Below, one piece after another: positions 16,928 to 26,057 of a stretch of 64,000 bases of DNA; position 1 is the stretch's first letter, and each line of letters starts with the position of its first letter. The stretch covers positions 62,001-126,000 of the forward strand of contig JAEXUD010000006.1 of assembly GCA_023453025.1 (NCBI GenBank), in the 5' to 3' direction. The DNA comes from Bacillota bacterium. Lineage in GTDB: Bacteria; Bacillota; Clostridia; Tissierellales; Sedimentibacteraceae. The notes under the pieces were generated by a model. It worked only from the letters and a program-made list of their open reading frames with translations. It made no database searches and was not told the DNA's origin. A program made the translations under genes and the position numbers.

Positions 16928-18309
16928 GATTGAAAGCACCGAGAGTTATGATTTCGGCAGCAGGCAGCAACAGCGGAAAAACAACGGTAACATCGGCAAT
17001 TTTAAAAGCATATGCAATGAAAGAAAAAAAGGTTTCTGTCTTTAAAGCAGGACCTGATTATATTGACCCAATGTTCCATTCAAGAGTTATCAAGGTTCCG
17101 TCCAGGAATTTGGATAAATTTATGATGGGTGAGAATAATTGCAGGTACATAATGGGCAAGAACAGTGAGGGCATGGATATTTCAATTATTGAAGGAGTAA
17201 TGGGATACTATGACGGCATAGGCTACAACACCTCCTGCAGCTCATATGAACTGGCATCAGCCTTAAGCTGCCCGGTTGTTCTGGTCATTAATCCAAGCAG
17301 CATGGCTGCATCCGTATGTGCAATAATAGAAGGCTTTAAAAATTTCAGGGAAAAAAGCAATATCAGAGGGGTTATATTAAATAATGTCTCACACGCAATG
17401 TTTGAATATTACAAAAAAATAATCGAATCAAATACAGGTGTCACGGTTTACGGCTACATGCCACACCTTGAAAACTGCAGGCTTGAAAGCAGGCATCTGG
17501 GACTTGTAACCGCGGAGGAAATCGGAAACCTGGAATCAATAATAGAGGAATTAGGAGAGCAGGCTTTAAAGAGCATTGATTTGGAAGGATTATATTCATT
17601 GGCAGAAAGCTCGGATTTTATTGAATATGAAGAACCAATTATAAATTACATAGGCAATACAAAAATTGCCGTTGCCTGGGATAAGGCGTTTTGCTTTTAT
17701 TACCAGGATAATCTGGATGTACTTGCACAAATGGGTGCCGAAATTGTTAAATTCAGCCCTCTGAAAGACAAGGAGCTTCCAAGGGACATAGGAGGATTAT
17801 ATATGGGCGGCGGCTATCCTGAGCTGTATATGGATGAACTTTCAGGGAACAAGACAATGCTTGCCGATATAAAAGAAAAAATCTCCCAAGGACTTCCTAC
17901 CTTTGCAGAATGCGGTGGATACATGTACTTAATGGAAAGTTTTGCGGACAAGGAAGGAAAAGTATACAGCCTGGCAGGAGCAATAGAAGGGAACAGCTAT
18001 ATGACAAAGTCTCTTAAAAGGTTCGGATACATTTCCTTGACCAGCCGGAACAGCAATTTGATGTGCGGTATGGGAGAATCAATAAACGGTCATGAATTTC
18101 ATTATTCTGACAGCAGTAATACCGGGGATTCATTTCTGGCCGTAAAGCCGGAATCAGACAGAAGCTGGAAGGCTGTCATAGCGGATGATACAAAGTTTAT
18201 GGGATATCCCCATATAAACTTTATGGGAAACCTGAGTTTTGCGGAAAACTTTATAAAAAAATCAACGGAATATGATACAAGCAGCAGACAGCTTGGACTG
18301 TCATTCTGA
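16924..18309 (+). CDS. cbiA: Cobyrinate a,c-diamide synthase
   Basis: CbiA amidates the a and c carboxylates of cobyrinic acid using glutamine and ATP. The P-loop domain shows ISAAGSNSGKTTVTSA and the KAGPDYIDPMFH substrate segment. The glutamine amidotransferase domain shows LYMGGGYPELY and the catalytic cysteine in TFAECGGYMYL. The start is GTG 16924, overlapping the cbiET stop by four bases. The length of 461 residues is typical. Confidence 0.96.
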   Translation: MRLKAPRVMISAAGSNSGKTTVTSAILKAYAMKEKKVSVFKAGPDYIDPMFHSRVIKVPSRNLDKFMMGENNCRYIMGKNSEGMDISIIEGVMGYYDGIGYNTSCSSYELASALSCPVVLVINPSSMAASVCAIIEGFKNFREKSNIRGVILNNVSHAMFEYYKKIIESNTGVTVYGYMPHLENCRLESRHLGLVTAEEIGNLESIIEELGEQALKSIDLEGLYSLAESSDFIEYEEPIINYIGNTKIAVAWDKAFCFYYQDNLDVLAQMGAEIVKFSPLKDKELPRDIGGLYMGGGYPELYMDELSGNKTMLADIKEKISQGLPTFAECGGYMYLMESFADKEGKVYSLAGAIEGNSYMTKSLKRFGYISLTSRNSNLMCGMGESINGHEFHYSDSSNTGDSFLAVKPESDRSWKAVIADDTKFMGYPHINFMGNLSFAENFIKKSTEYDTSSRQLGLSF

Positions 18310-18333
18310 AACACATGTGAAGGGGATAGAAAA

Positions 18334-19410
18334 ATGAAGGTTGACATATATGCTTTTTCAGTAAACGGAGCAAGGCTGTGCGACAAATTAATCGAAAATT
18401 TAAGAGGGCATGAAGTTAATGCCTATGTCCCCCGAAGGTATATTGATTCTGCAAAATCAGTTAAATTACGAGAAGAAAATTTATATAAGGCAACAGAGGA
18501 ATCCTTTAAAAGTGCTGACTGCATAATATTTGTGAGCGCTGCCGGAATAGCTGTAAGAGCCATAGCGCCCTTTGTCAGAAGCAAAAAAACAGACCCCGCT
18601 GTTATATGCACGGATGAAAGAGGCATCAATGTAATTTCTCTTTTAAGCGGTCACATAGGCGGTGCTAATAAGCTCACCCTGAAAATTGCAGGTATTGTGG
18701 GGGGTAACCCCGTCATTACAACAGCTACCGATATTAACGGAAAATTTGCGGTTGACGAATGGGCACACAGCAGCAATCTCCACATAATGAGTCTTAAAAA
18801 AGCCAGGGATATTGCTGCAGACATACTGGACAATAAGAAAATTGGTCTTGAATCGGATTTCAGGATTAATGGAAATCTGCCGCCGGAAATAGATTTTAAT
18901 GAAAAGGGAACAGGAATATGCATAAGCCTCAATTCTGATAAATCACCTTTTAAGCATACATTGAATCTGATCCCGAGAATTGTATCGGTTGGTGTGGGCT
19001 GCAGAAAGGGAACAGACTTTAAGGATATTTATACTGCCATAAAAGAGGTTTTAGCGGGACAAGGTATTTCACATTTTGCCGTTAAATCCATAAACTCAAT
19101 TGATTTAAAAAAGGAAGAAGAAGGAATCAAAAAAGCAGCAGAAGTATTCAGGGTTCCTTTTAACACATATTCAAGAGACGAGCTTAATAACATACAGGGG
19201 CAGTTTTCAAATTCTGATTTCGTAAGAAAAATTGCGGGAGTTGATACTGTGTGCGAAAGGGCGGCAATTATTGGAAGTGAATCAAAAAAAATGATTATAA
19301 ATAAGACTGTTGTTAATTCGGTTACGGTTGCGGCGGCCATAGACGACTACGATGTGGAGTTCGCGGACAGGGAGATGTCTCACATGTCTTTTTTGGAGGA
19401 TAAGAAATGA
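18334..19410 (+). CDS. cbiG: Cobalt-precorrin-5A hydrolase
   Basis: CbiG opens the delta-lactone of cobalt-precorrin-5A and releases acetaldehyde, a step found only in the anaerobic pathway. The N-terminal domain shows IIFVSAAGIAVRAIAP and VISLLSGHIGGANKLT; the C-terminal domain shows VSVGVGCRKGT and AIIGSESKKMIINKT. A spaced GGGG ribosome-binding stretch (AAGGGGATAG) precedes the ATG. The stop overlaps the cbiC start by ATGA. Confidence 0.95.
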   Translation: MKVDIYAFSVNGARLCDKLIENLRGHEVNAYVPRRYIDSAKSVKLREENLYKATEESFKSADCIIFVSAAGIAVRAIAPFVRSKKTDPAVICTDERGINVISLLSGHIGGANKLTLKIAGIVGGNPVITTATDINGKFAVDEWAHSSNLHIMSLKKARDIAADILDNKKIGLESDFRINGNLPPEIDFNEKGTGICISLNSDKSPFKHTLNLIPRIVSVGVGCRKGTDFKDIYTAIKEVLAGQGISHFAVKSINSIDLKKEEEGIKKAAEVFRVPFNTYSRDELNNIQGQFSNSDFVRKIAGVDTVCERAAIIGSESKKMIINKTVVNSVTVAAAIDDYDVEFADREMSHMSFLEDKK

Positions 19411-20036
19411 AAAATATCAAATTTGTAGAGCCTCATAATATTGAAAATAGAAGCTTTGAAATAATACAGGAAGAAATGGGTGACATACAGCTTGAAAAAG
19501 AAACAGAACCCATAGTAAAAAGAGTCATACACACATCGGCAGACTTTGACTATTTAAACAACATGTGCTTTTCAAAAAATGCAGTGAAAAAAGCAAAGGA
19601 AGCTTTAAAAAACGGTGCGACGATAGTTACCGACACAAACATGGCATATTCGGGGATAAACAAAAAAGCAGCGGCAAAGTACGGAGTTAGCATACATTGC
19701 TTCATGGCGGATGAAGATGTGGCTGCGGAAGCTGCACTCAGAGGAGAAACAAGAGCAGCCGTATCAATGGAGAAGGCTTCCCGCATACAGGGACCTGTAA
19801 TTTTTGCAGTCGGGAATGCGCCCACAGCATTAATAAAGCTTTATGAGCTGATAAAAGAAGAAAAGATTAAACCGGCTGTTATAATCGGAGTTCCTGTGGG
19901 TTTTGTAAATGTAGTTGAAGCGAAGGAACTGATAATGAGTCTGGAAGATGTGGATTACATTGTTGCAAAGGGCAGAAAGGGCGGCAGCAATATAGCCGCA
20001 GCAATATGCAATGCCTTGCTGTACAATATTTCATGA
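19407..20036 (+). CDS. cbiC: Cobalt-precorrin-8 methylmutase
   Basis: CbiC moves the C-11 methyl group to C-12, giving cobyrinic acid. The segment RVIHTSADFDYLNNM contains the family's conserved histidine. TDTNMAYSGINK, IFAVGNAPTAL and GVPVGFVNVVEAKE, then GRKGGSNIAAA are all typical. At 209 residues it is full length. It starts by overlapping cbiG; a 40-base gap with AAGGAGAAG follows before cbiL. Confidence 0.96.
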   Translation: MKNIKFVEPHNIENRSFEIIQEEMGDIQLEKETEPIVKRVIHTSADFDYLNNMCFSKNAVKKAKEALKNGATIVTDTNMAYSGINKKAAAKYGVSIHCFMADEDVAAEAALRGETRAAVSMEKASRIQGPVIFAVGNAPTALIKLYELIKEEKIKPAVIIGVPVGFVNVVEAKELIMSLEDVDYIVAKGRKGGSNIAAAICNALLYNIS

Positions 20037-20076
20037 CCTTACCAAAATTTTTGAATGATAAGGAGAAGAAGAAATT

Positions 20077-20778
20077 ATGTTTTATGGTATAGGAGTGGGC
20101 GTAGGAAATAGCCTGACAGTAACAAAAAAAGCAATAGATATACTGGATACACTGGATATTTTGTATGTTCCTACAGCAAAAAAAACAGAAAATTACAGCA
20201 CTGCACATAGCATTGTAAAAAATTATATAAATGAGAAAACAATAATAAAAGCCCGGCATTTTCCCATGAGTTATGATTCTGAAGAGCTTCAAAAAGCCTG
20301 GAATGAAATTGCTTCTGAAATAATTCAAGATGTGTCAGACGGTAAGGATGTAGGTTTTATAACTATTGGGGATCCTATGGTTTACAGTACCTACATTTAT
20401 TTATTAAGAATTTTAAAAGATAAAATTAATATAACAACAATACCAGGCATTGCATCATTTCTGGATATTGCATCAAATAATAATTTTCCTTTAGCAGAGG
20501 GAGATGATCCCTTAATAATTCTGCCTGCTACCATAGGAACGGACAGGCTGAGACAGTATATTAAAAACGAAAACTCAATTGTTTTAATGAAGGTATACAA
20601 TAACTTCAATGAAGTTATAGAAATGCTTCTTGAAGAAAATCTGCAAGGACATTCTATAGTTGTAAGCAATTCTTCAAAAGATGAACAAATTATATATAGA
20701 AATATTAAAGACTTAAGCAAGAAGGATGTTTCTTATTTTACCACTATATTAATAAATAAAAGATGGGAGTTATCATGA
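20077..20778 (+). CDS. cbiL: Cobalt-factor II C20-methyltransferase
   Basis: CbiL is the first ring methyltransferase of the pathway and methylates C-20 of cobalt-factor II. It belongs to the tetrapyrrole-methylase family: GIGVGVGNSLTVTKKAI, FITIGDPMVYSTYIYLL and TIPGIASFLDIAS. It is slightly shorter at the N-terminus than many homologues but has all these loops. The stop overlaps the next start (ATGA at 20775). Confidence 0.94.
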   Translation: MFYGIGVGVGNSLTVTKKAIDILDTLDILYVPTAKKTENYSTAHSIVKNYINEKTIIKARHFPMSYDSEELQKAWNEIASEIIQDVSDGKDVGFITIGDPMVYSTYIYLLRILKDKINITTIPGIASFLDIASNNNFPLAEGDDPLIILPATIGTDRLRQYIKNENSIVLMKVYNNFNEVIEMLLEENLQGHSIVVSNSSKDEQIIYRNIKDLSKKDVSYFTTILINKRWELS

Positions 20779-21497
20779 TATACGTTGTGGGAATAGGTCC
20801 CGGAAGTCAAGATACAATGACATATCAGGCAATAGAGGCAATCAGAAAATCAGATGTAATTGTAGGATACAAAACATATACAGATCTGATTAAAGATTTA
20901 ATTAAAGAAAAGCAAGTAGTTTCAAACGGTATGAAACAGGAAATAGACAGGGTTAAAAAAGCTGTGGAAATTTCAAAGAAAGGTAAGACAGTGGCAGTTA
21001 TAAGCTCGGGAGATGCGGGAGTATATGGCATGGCAGGTCTGGTTTTAGAATTATCGGAGGATGAGGAGGTCAGGATTGTCAGCGGGGTTACAGCATCAAC
21101 AGCTGCAGCTGCTGTTCTCGGAGCACCTTTGATGCATGATTTTTGCCACATAAGCCTCAGTGATTTATTGACACCGCTGGATTTAATATATAAAAGAGTT
21201 GCTTTAGCGTCAGAGGGTGATTTTGTTATATGCATTTACAATCCCAGGAGCAAGGGACGACCGGATTATTTGAAAAGTTCATTTGAAATAATGAAAAAAT
21301 ATAAGTCTGGTTCAACTCCTGTCGGTATAGTCAAAAATGCAGGCAGAGAAAATCAGAAGGCTCAGATTTGTACAATAGATACAATTGATTATGAGTCAGT
21401 TGACATGCTGAGCATAGTGATAGTAGGAAACAGCTCAACCTATGTTAAAAATAACAGAATCATAACTAAAAGAGGTTATGAAAATAAATTAATTTAG
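20775..21497 (+). CDS. cbiH: Cobalt-precorrin-3B C17-methyltransferase
   Basis: CbiH methylates C-17 with ring contraction. The sequence shows YVVGIGPGSQDTMTYQA, AVISSGDAGVYGMAGLV and ICIYNPRSKGRPDYL, which are family landmarks. I choose ATG 20775, which overlaps the cbiL stop by four bases and has GGGAG five bases upstream; ATG 20763 in the same frame lies before that ribosome binding site. This closes the ring-forming set L-H-F-G-D-J-E-T-C encoded here. Confidence 0.95.
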   Translation: MIYVVGIGPGSQDTMTYQAIEAIRKSDVIVGYKTYTDLIKDLIKEKQVVSNGMKQEIDRVKKAVEISKKGKTVAVISSGDAGVYGMAGLVLELSEDEEVRIVSGVTASTAAAAVLGAPLMHDFCHISLSDLLTPLDLIYKRVALASEGDFVICIYNPRSKGRPDYLKSSFEIMKKYKSGSTPVGIVKNAGRENQKAQICTIDTIDYESVDMLSIVIVGNSSTYVKNNRIITKRGYENKLI

Positions 21498-21508
21498 AGG
21501 AGTAACAA

Positions 21509-22570
21509 ATGAAAAAATTTAATATTTTAAAAATGATATTAACGATTGTAATGATGGCTGTGCTCTTTACAGGATGCAGCAAGTACGTTGAAAGTAAAAA
21601 TGATAATCCTGCAGAAGAAAAATTGCCTTCTGAAGAAAAAGGAAGTACCGGGAAGGAAAATGAAAAAGAAGAATCTGCAGCATCGGATTACGGAATAACA
21701 ATCAATGAAGAAGATATTGCATATATGGGTGCGAGCGGAGAAGAGGTAACAATTAAAAAGAATCCTCAAAGAGTAGTTGTATTACAAAATTCTCTTTTAG
21801 AAATGTGGGACCAGGCAGGCGGAACTGTTGTCGGCAGGGTTGAGGAATCTGAAGATAAAACAGTTGAAAATGCCATGTCTGCAGAAGTTGTGGGTGCAAT
21901 GGGGTCGCCGAGTCTTGAGAAAATATTAGCCCTTCAGCCTGATCTGGTTATTGCTTCTCCGAGCTACAGTGCTCAAAGGGAGATGATACCGGTATTAAAG
22001 CAAAATAACATACAGGTAATTGATTTAGATAATGATTTGCTGGAGGACTATTATAAAACTGTAAGGCTGTTCACGGCTATTACAGGAAGAGAAGACTTGT
22101 ATGAAAATCATGTGAATGATATACAGAAGAAAGTCGACGAGATAGTTTCAAAAGCACCTGAAGATAAAAATTATAAGGCTGTAATAATGTTTGCCACAGC
22201 CAAAAGCATTACTGTAAGAGACTCAGACACTATGGTGGGTGAAATGGTAAAAGACTTAAATGTAATCAATATATCTGATTCTGCTGATGCAGGTGCGGAT
22301 ACCAAGACCTTCAGCATGGAAAAAATATTACAGGAAGATCCGGATTTCATTTTTGTGCAAACAATGGGAAGCGATTTGGAAAAAATTACCGAAAGATTAA
22401 AATCTGATGCTTTGGACAACCCTGCCTGGGCATCTCTCACGGCAGTAAAAGAAGACAGATACATTGTTCTTCCAAAGGATCTATATTTATATAAGCCTAA
22501 TGACAGATACCCTGAAGCTTATGAGGGGTTAGCTAAAATGATTTATCCGGAAGTATTCGGAGAATATTAA
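21509..22570 (+). CDS. ABC importer substrate-binding lipoprotein
   Basis: A lipoprotein signal ends at cysteine 23 (AVLFTGC), followed by an acidic Lys/Glu linker and a cluster A-II binding fold: NPQRVVVLQNSLLEMWDQAG, EKILALQPDLVIASP and a long central helix. It should bind a corrinoid, heme or iron chelate for the permease and ATPase encoded next. AGAGGAG precedes the ATG, 11 bases after cbiH, so it belongs to the cbi operon. Location favours a cobalamin or cobalt-linked ligand; iron-siderophore binding is the alternative. Confidence 0.9.
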   Translation: MKKFNILKMILTIVMMAVLFTGCSKYVESKNDNPAEEKLPSEEKGSTGKENEKEESAASDYGITINEEDIAYMGASGEEVTIKKNPQRVVVLQNSLLEMWDQAGGTVVGRVEESEDKTVENAMSAEVVGAMGSPSLEKILALQPDLVIASPSYSAQREMIPVLKQNNIQVIDLDNDLLEDYYKTVRLFTAITGREDLYENHVNDIQKKVDEIVSKAPEDKNYKAVIMFATAKSITVRDSDTMVGEMVKDLNVINISDSADAGADTKTFSMEKILQEDPDFIFVQTMGSDLEKITERLKSDALDNPAWASLTAVKEDRYIVLPKDLYLYKPNDRYPEAYEGLAKMIYPEVFGEY

Positions 22571-22581
22571 TAAAACACTAT

Positions 22582-22620
22582 AACTGTCATTCTGAGGGTG
22601 CAGCCCTCAGAATGACAGTT
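22582..22620 (+). other. Strong hairpin between binding-protein and permease genes
   Basis: AACTGTCATTCTGAGGG and CCCTCAGAATGACAGTT are perfect 17-bp arms around a 5-base loop. No T-run follows, so it may act as a 3' stabiliser of the binding-protein mRNA or a partial terminator. Confidence 0.7.
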
Positions 22621-22664
22621 GCTGATATTACAAGTTTTCTAGGACAATGCAGGAGAAATTAAAT

Positions 22665-23669
22665 ATGACCGGACTCAATAAAAAAAGAGACAATACTAGT
22701 AAAAATGCAATTTTAATCATTTGTTTATGCTTATCAATTGCCGGATTTTTTATAAGCATAATGAACGGTGCCGTAAAAATATCTCCATCTGAGATTATAA
22801 GTGCTGTATTCTTTGAAGAAGAGACAGTTAATTATCAGATAATATGGAATGTAAGGTTGCCCAGAACAATAACAGCATCTTTGGTGGGAACATGCCTGGC
22901 ATTATCCGGCTGCATGCTTCAGGGTGTAATGCGAAATCCCCTGGCAAGTCCTAATATCATAGGGGTTTCCTCCGGTGCAGGTCTTATGACTTTGATTGTT
23001 TTAATTATTTTTCCGGATTATTATTATCTTGCTCCCATGGGTGCTTTTATTGGAGCGCTGTCGGCGACGCTTTTCATATATTTTCTAGCATGGAAAGAAG
23101 GGGTTGCAACAGCAAGACTTATACTTGCAGGTGTGGCGGTTTCATCTCTGTTAGGAGCCGGCAATAATGCCATAATGACTTTTTATCCGGACAAGGTTTC
23201 CGGAGTCATAGGATTTATGGTAGGAGGGCTTTCATCTACTAACTGGAAGCATGTGGATATGATTCTTCCGTATGCAGTTTTAGGAATATTAATACTTTTA
23301 TTTATTACAAATAAGTTAAACATACTCATGCTTGGAGATGAGGCAGCAACGGGGCTTGGATTAAATGTTGAAGCAACAAGATTTATGTTTATAATAATTT
23401 CATCCTTACTTGCAGGAGCTGCCGTAAGTGTGGTGGGGCTGTTAGGCTTTGTGGGGCTTATAGTCCCTCACATAACAAGGTTGTTTATAGGCTCGGATTA
23501 CAGGTATTTGCTTCCTGCAACTATTTTTACAGGTTCAGCGGTTGTTGTTCTATGTGATACATTGGCAAGAGTGATGTTCGCACCTCTTGAAATACCTGTG
23601 GGAATTATAATGTCAGCCTTGGGAGCTCCGTTTTTCTTGTATTTATTAAGAAGGAAGAAGGAATATTGA
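22665..23669 (+). CDS. FecCD-family ABC importer permease
   Basis: A polytopic permease with the family signature VRLPRTITASLVGTCLALSG, MRNPLASPNIIGVSSGAGL and LGFVGLIVPHITRLFIG. I choose ATG 22665 (MTGLNKK) because AGGAG ends nine bases upstream; ATG 22647 is in frame but lacks a site. It should pair with the ATPase one base downstream. It is the second of three such permeases in the window and is closest to the cbi genes, so corrinoid uptake is the best guess. Confidence 0.93.
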   Translation: MTGLNKKRDNTSKNAILIICLCLSIAGFFISIMNGAVKISPSEIISAVFFEEETVNYQIIWNVRLPRTITASLVGTCLALSGCMLQGVMRNPLASPNIIGVSSGAGLMTLIVLIIFPDYYYLAPMGAFIGALSATLFIYFLAWKEGVATARLILAGVAVSSLLGAGNNAIMTFYPDKVSGVIGFMVGGLSSTNWKHVDMILPYAVLGILILLFITNKLNILMLGDEAATGLGLNVEATRFMFIIISSLLAGAAVSVVGLLGFVGLIVPHITRLFIGSDYRYLLPATIFTGSAVVVLCDTLARVMFAPLEIPVGIIMSALGAPFFLYLLRRKKEY

Positions 23670-23670
23670 A

Positions 23671-24468
23671 ATGGAATTAACAGTAAAAGGATTAAATGTA
23701 TGCTATGGTGACAGAAAAATACTTCATGATATGAGCTTTAACATTAAATCAGGAGAAATAGCAACAATCATAGGTCCTAACGGTTCCGGAAAATCCACAC
23801 TTATAAAATCAATCAGCCGTTATTTAAAACCAAGGAGCGGAGATATTTATCTTGATAAGGTTAATATGAATCAAATTAACACAAGGGAAATTGCCAGAAA
23901 TCTTGCAGTCCTGCCTCAGGTGAAGGGTGTATCCTCAGATGTTTCTATTAAAGAATTAGTGTCATATGGTCGCTTTCCGCACCTGAAGTTTGGGAAAAGG
24001 CCAGGCAGGGAGGACAAAGAAATAATTGAATGGGCATTGGAAAAAACAGGATTATCTCAAATGAAAGACAGATATGTAGCCACGCTTTCAGGAGGCGAGC
24101 GCCAAAGGGCATGGATTGCAATGACCCTGGCACAAAAACCAAGGATTCTGCTGCTTGATGAACCTACAACCTTTCTTGATATTTGTTATCAGATGGAGAC
24201 ATTGGAGCTGGTAAAGGATTTGAATAAAACACTGGGTATAACTGTTATTATGGTTTTGCATGATTTAAATCAGGCAGCCAGATATTCTGATAAGATGATA
24301 GTCATAAACAATGGAGAGTTATGTGAATATGGCGAGCCTTGTCAGGTTGTCAACAAAGAATTGTTAAAAGATATTTTTAAAATAGATGCGGATATATATG
24401 AGGATAAGATAAATGATTGTCCATATTTTATTCCCAGAAATAACAGCAGCAGGGAAGTGACAGGATGA
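23671..24468 (+). CDS. ABC importer ATPase (BtuD/FhuC-like)
   Basis: A standard-length ATPase: Walker A GPNGSGKST, Q-loop VLPQVKG, signature LSGGERQRAWIAMTLAQ, Walker B ILLLDEPTTFLD and the H-loop in MVLHDLNQAARYSD. It drives the preceding permease. In contrast to the minus-strand ATPase at 5682-6809 it ends normally, without an extension. The stop overlaps the following ABC-2 ATPase gene by four bases, tying importer and exporter genes into one transcript. Confidence 0.94.
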   Translation: MELTVKGLNVCYGDRKILHDMSFNIKSGEIATIIGPNGSGKSTLIKSISRYLKPRSGDIYLDKVNMNQINTREIARNLAVLPQVKGVSSDVSIKELVSYGRFPHLKFGKRPGREDKEIIEWALEKTGLSQMKDRYVATLSGGERQRAWIAMTLAQKPRILLLDEPTTFLDICYQMETLELVKDLNKTLGITVIMVLHDLNQAARYSDKMIVINNGELCEYGEPCQVVNKELLKDIFKIDADIYEDKINDCPYFIPRNNSSREVTG

Positions 24469-25301
24469 TTGAAATAAAAAATCTAAGCAAAAAATTTAAT
24501 GGTTTTACTGCTGTGAATAATATTGATTTAGTTATAGAATCAGGTGAATTCATAGGGGTTTTAGGACCAAACGGAGCAGGCAAGACTACTGCTATTAAAA
24601 TAATTACAGGTTTATTAAGACCCACTTCAGGAAATGTGTATATAAACGGAAGCTTAATGAACAGAAATAACAAAAAAATAAAGGGAATAATGGGCATTGT
24701 CCCGCAATATTCCAATCTGGACAAGGAGCTTACCGTATATGAAAACCTTCTTTTTGCTGCAAAGCTGTTTAAAGTTGATAATCATAAAAATAAAATAAAT
24801 GAGCTTTTGGATTTTTCCGAATTATCAGATTTCAAGGATAGAATAGTATCAAATCTATCGGGCGGCATGGCAAGAAGGCTTACCATTGCCAAAGCTCTCA
24901 TAAATGATCCTGATATTATTATTCTGGATGAACCAACCGTCGGAATAGATTTGAACGGAAGAAGAAAGATATGGGATATTTTAAAATATTTAAAGACAAA
25001 GAATAAAACAGTGTTGTTAACCACTCATTATATTGAGGAAGCAGAATATTTATGCAACAGGGTATGCCTTATTGACAAGGGGACAATTATTCAAGACAGT
25101 ACACCAAGAAATTTAAAGGAGCAGCTGGGAAATTACACTGTGGAATATTTTGATGAAGAATTAAAAACCGTATATAAATTTTTTAAATCAAAACAAAACG
25201 CATTAGATTATTCTGCTGATATAGAAAGCCTGAATTATACAATAAGGGAAACAACCCTGGAGGATGTTTTTTACAATTATACAAGCAGGAAGGTAGTATG
25301 A
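24465..25301 (+). CDS. ABC-2-type exporter ATPase (NodI/CcmA-like)
   Basis: This 278-residue ATPase is of the drug/polysaccharide-exporter class, not the FecCD class: GPNGAGKTTAIKIITGLL, IVPQYSNLDKELTVYENL, LSGGMARRLTIAKALI, IIILDEPTVGIDLNG, and a C-terminal GNYTVEYFDEELK dimerisation tail. It pairs with the ABC-2 permease that overlaps its end by four bases. Why an exporter sits between a corrinoid-type importer and cbiK is unclear; relief from excess heme, porphyrin or cobalt intermediate is possible but unsupported by sequence alone. Confidence 0.93.
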   Translation: MIEIKNLSKKFNGFTAVNNIDLVIESGEFIGVLGPNGAGKTTAIKIITGLLRPTSGNVYINGSLMNRNNKKIKGIMGIVPQYSNLDKELTVYENLLFAAKLFKVDNHKNKINELLDFSELSDFKDRIVSNLSGGMARRLTIAKALINDPDIIILDEPTVGIDLNGRRKIWDILKYLKTKNKTVLLTTHYIEEAEYLCNRVCLIDKGTIIQDSTPRNLKEQLGNYTVEYFDEELKTVYKFFKSKQNALDYSADIESLNYTIRETTLEDVFYNYTSRKVV

Positions 25302-26035
25302 TGGAAATAGTTACTGTTTTGTGGAGGGAGTATTTATTTTTCAAGAGACGTATTGGAAGAATTACCGCGTCTGCCATTATGAGTCCTGTTTTATATTTAA
25401 TAGCGTTTGGCTGGGGTCTGGGAAAGGATGTTGTGGTGGAAGGAGCTACATATATGCACTTCCTGATACCCGGGATTATAGCCATGACTACAATGAACAC
25501 AGGGTTTAATGCAGTATCCTCAAGAATAGTTACATCAAAGCTGTATGAAAGAAGCTTTGAATACTACCTCACCTCTCCGATAAGCATGCCCCTTATGAGT
25601 TTGGGATATATATTGTCCGGAGCACTTAGAGGGATTTATGCAACCATTCTTATTATATTGGTATCATTATTATTTGGAGTAAGAGTAGATATTAGTTTGT
25701 ATTTTTTTATTATTTGCTTTTTGAACAGTTTTGTGTTTTCTGCGCTGGGATATGCCGCTGCATTATCAATTGAAAGCCATTATGATATGGGAAGATTCAA
25801 TACTTATATAATGACTCCAATGTCATTTTTATGCGGAACTTTTTTCTCACTGGAAAATTTGCCGGGTGTTGTGAAGGCGGTTATCGGTATATTACCTTTA
25901 TCCCACGCATCCACATCTCTCAGAAGCATTGTATTAAAGGGAAACTTCTCACCTGCTTCAATTATAATACTTCTGACATATTCAGTCATATTATATAGTT
26001 TAGGTGTTTATATGAGTTACAGAGAAATGAAATAA
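25298..26035 (+). CDS. ABC-2-type exporter permease (NodJ-like)
   Basis: A 245-residue protein with about six membrane segments, typical of ABC-2 membrane subunits. It includes LYLIAFGWGLG, GATYMHFLIPGIIAMTTMN and the late LSHASTSLR motif. It overlaps its ATPase gene by four bases, with AGGAAGG just upstream. ATG 25301 is an equally possible start. The pair is complete, so a working exporter of unknown substrate is expected. Confidence 0.92.
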   Translation: MMEIVTVLWREYLFFKRRIGRITASAIMSPVLYLIAFGWGLGKDVVVEGATYMHFLIPGIIAMTTMNTGFNAVSSRIVTSKLYERSFEYYLTSPISMPLMSLGYILSGALRGIYATILIILVSLLFGVRVDISLYFFIICFLNSFVFSALGYAAALSIESHYDMGRFNTYIMTPMSFLCGTFFSLENLPGVVKAVIGILPLSHASTSLRSIVLKGNFSPASIIILLTYSVILYSLGVYMSYREMK

Positions 26036-26057
26036 AAATTAAAGTTATGGAGGAATT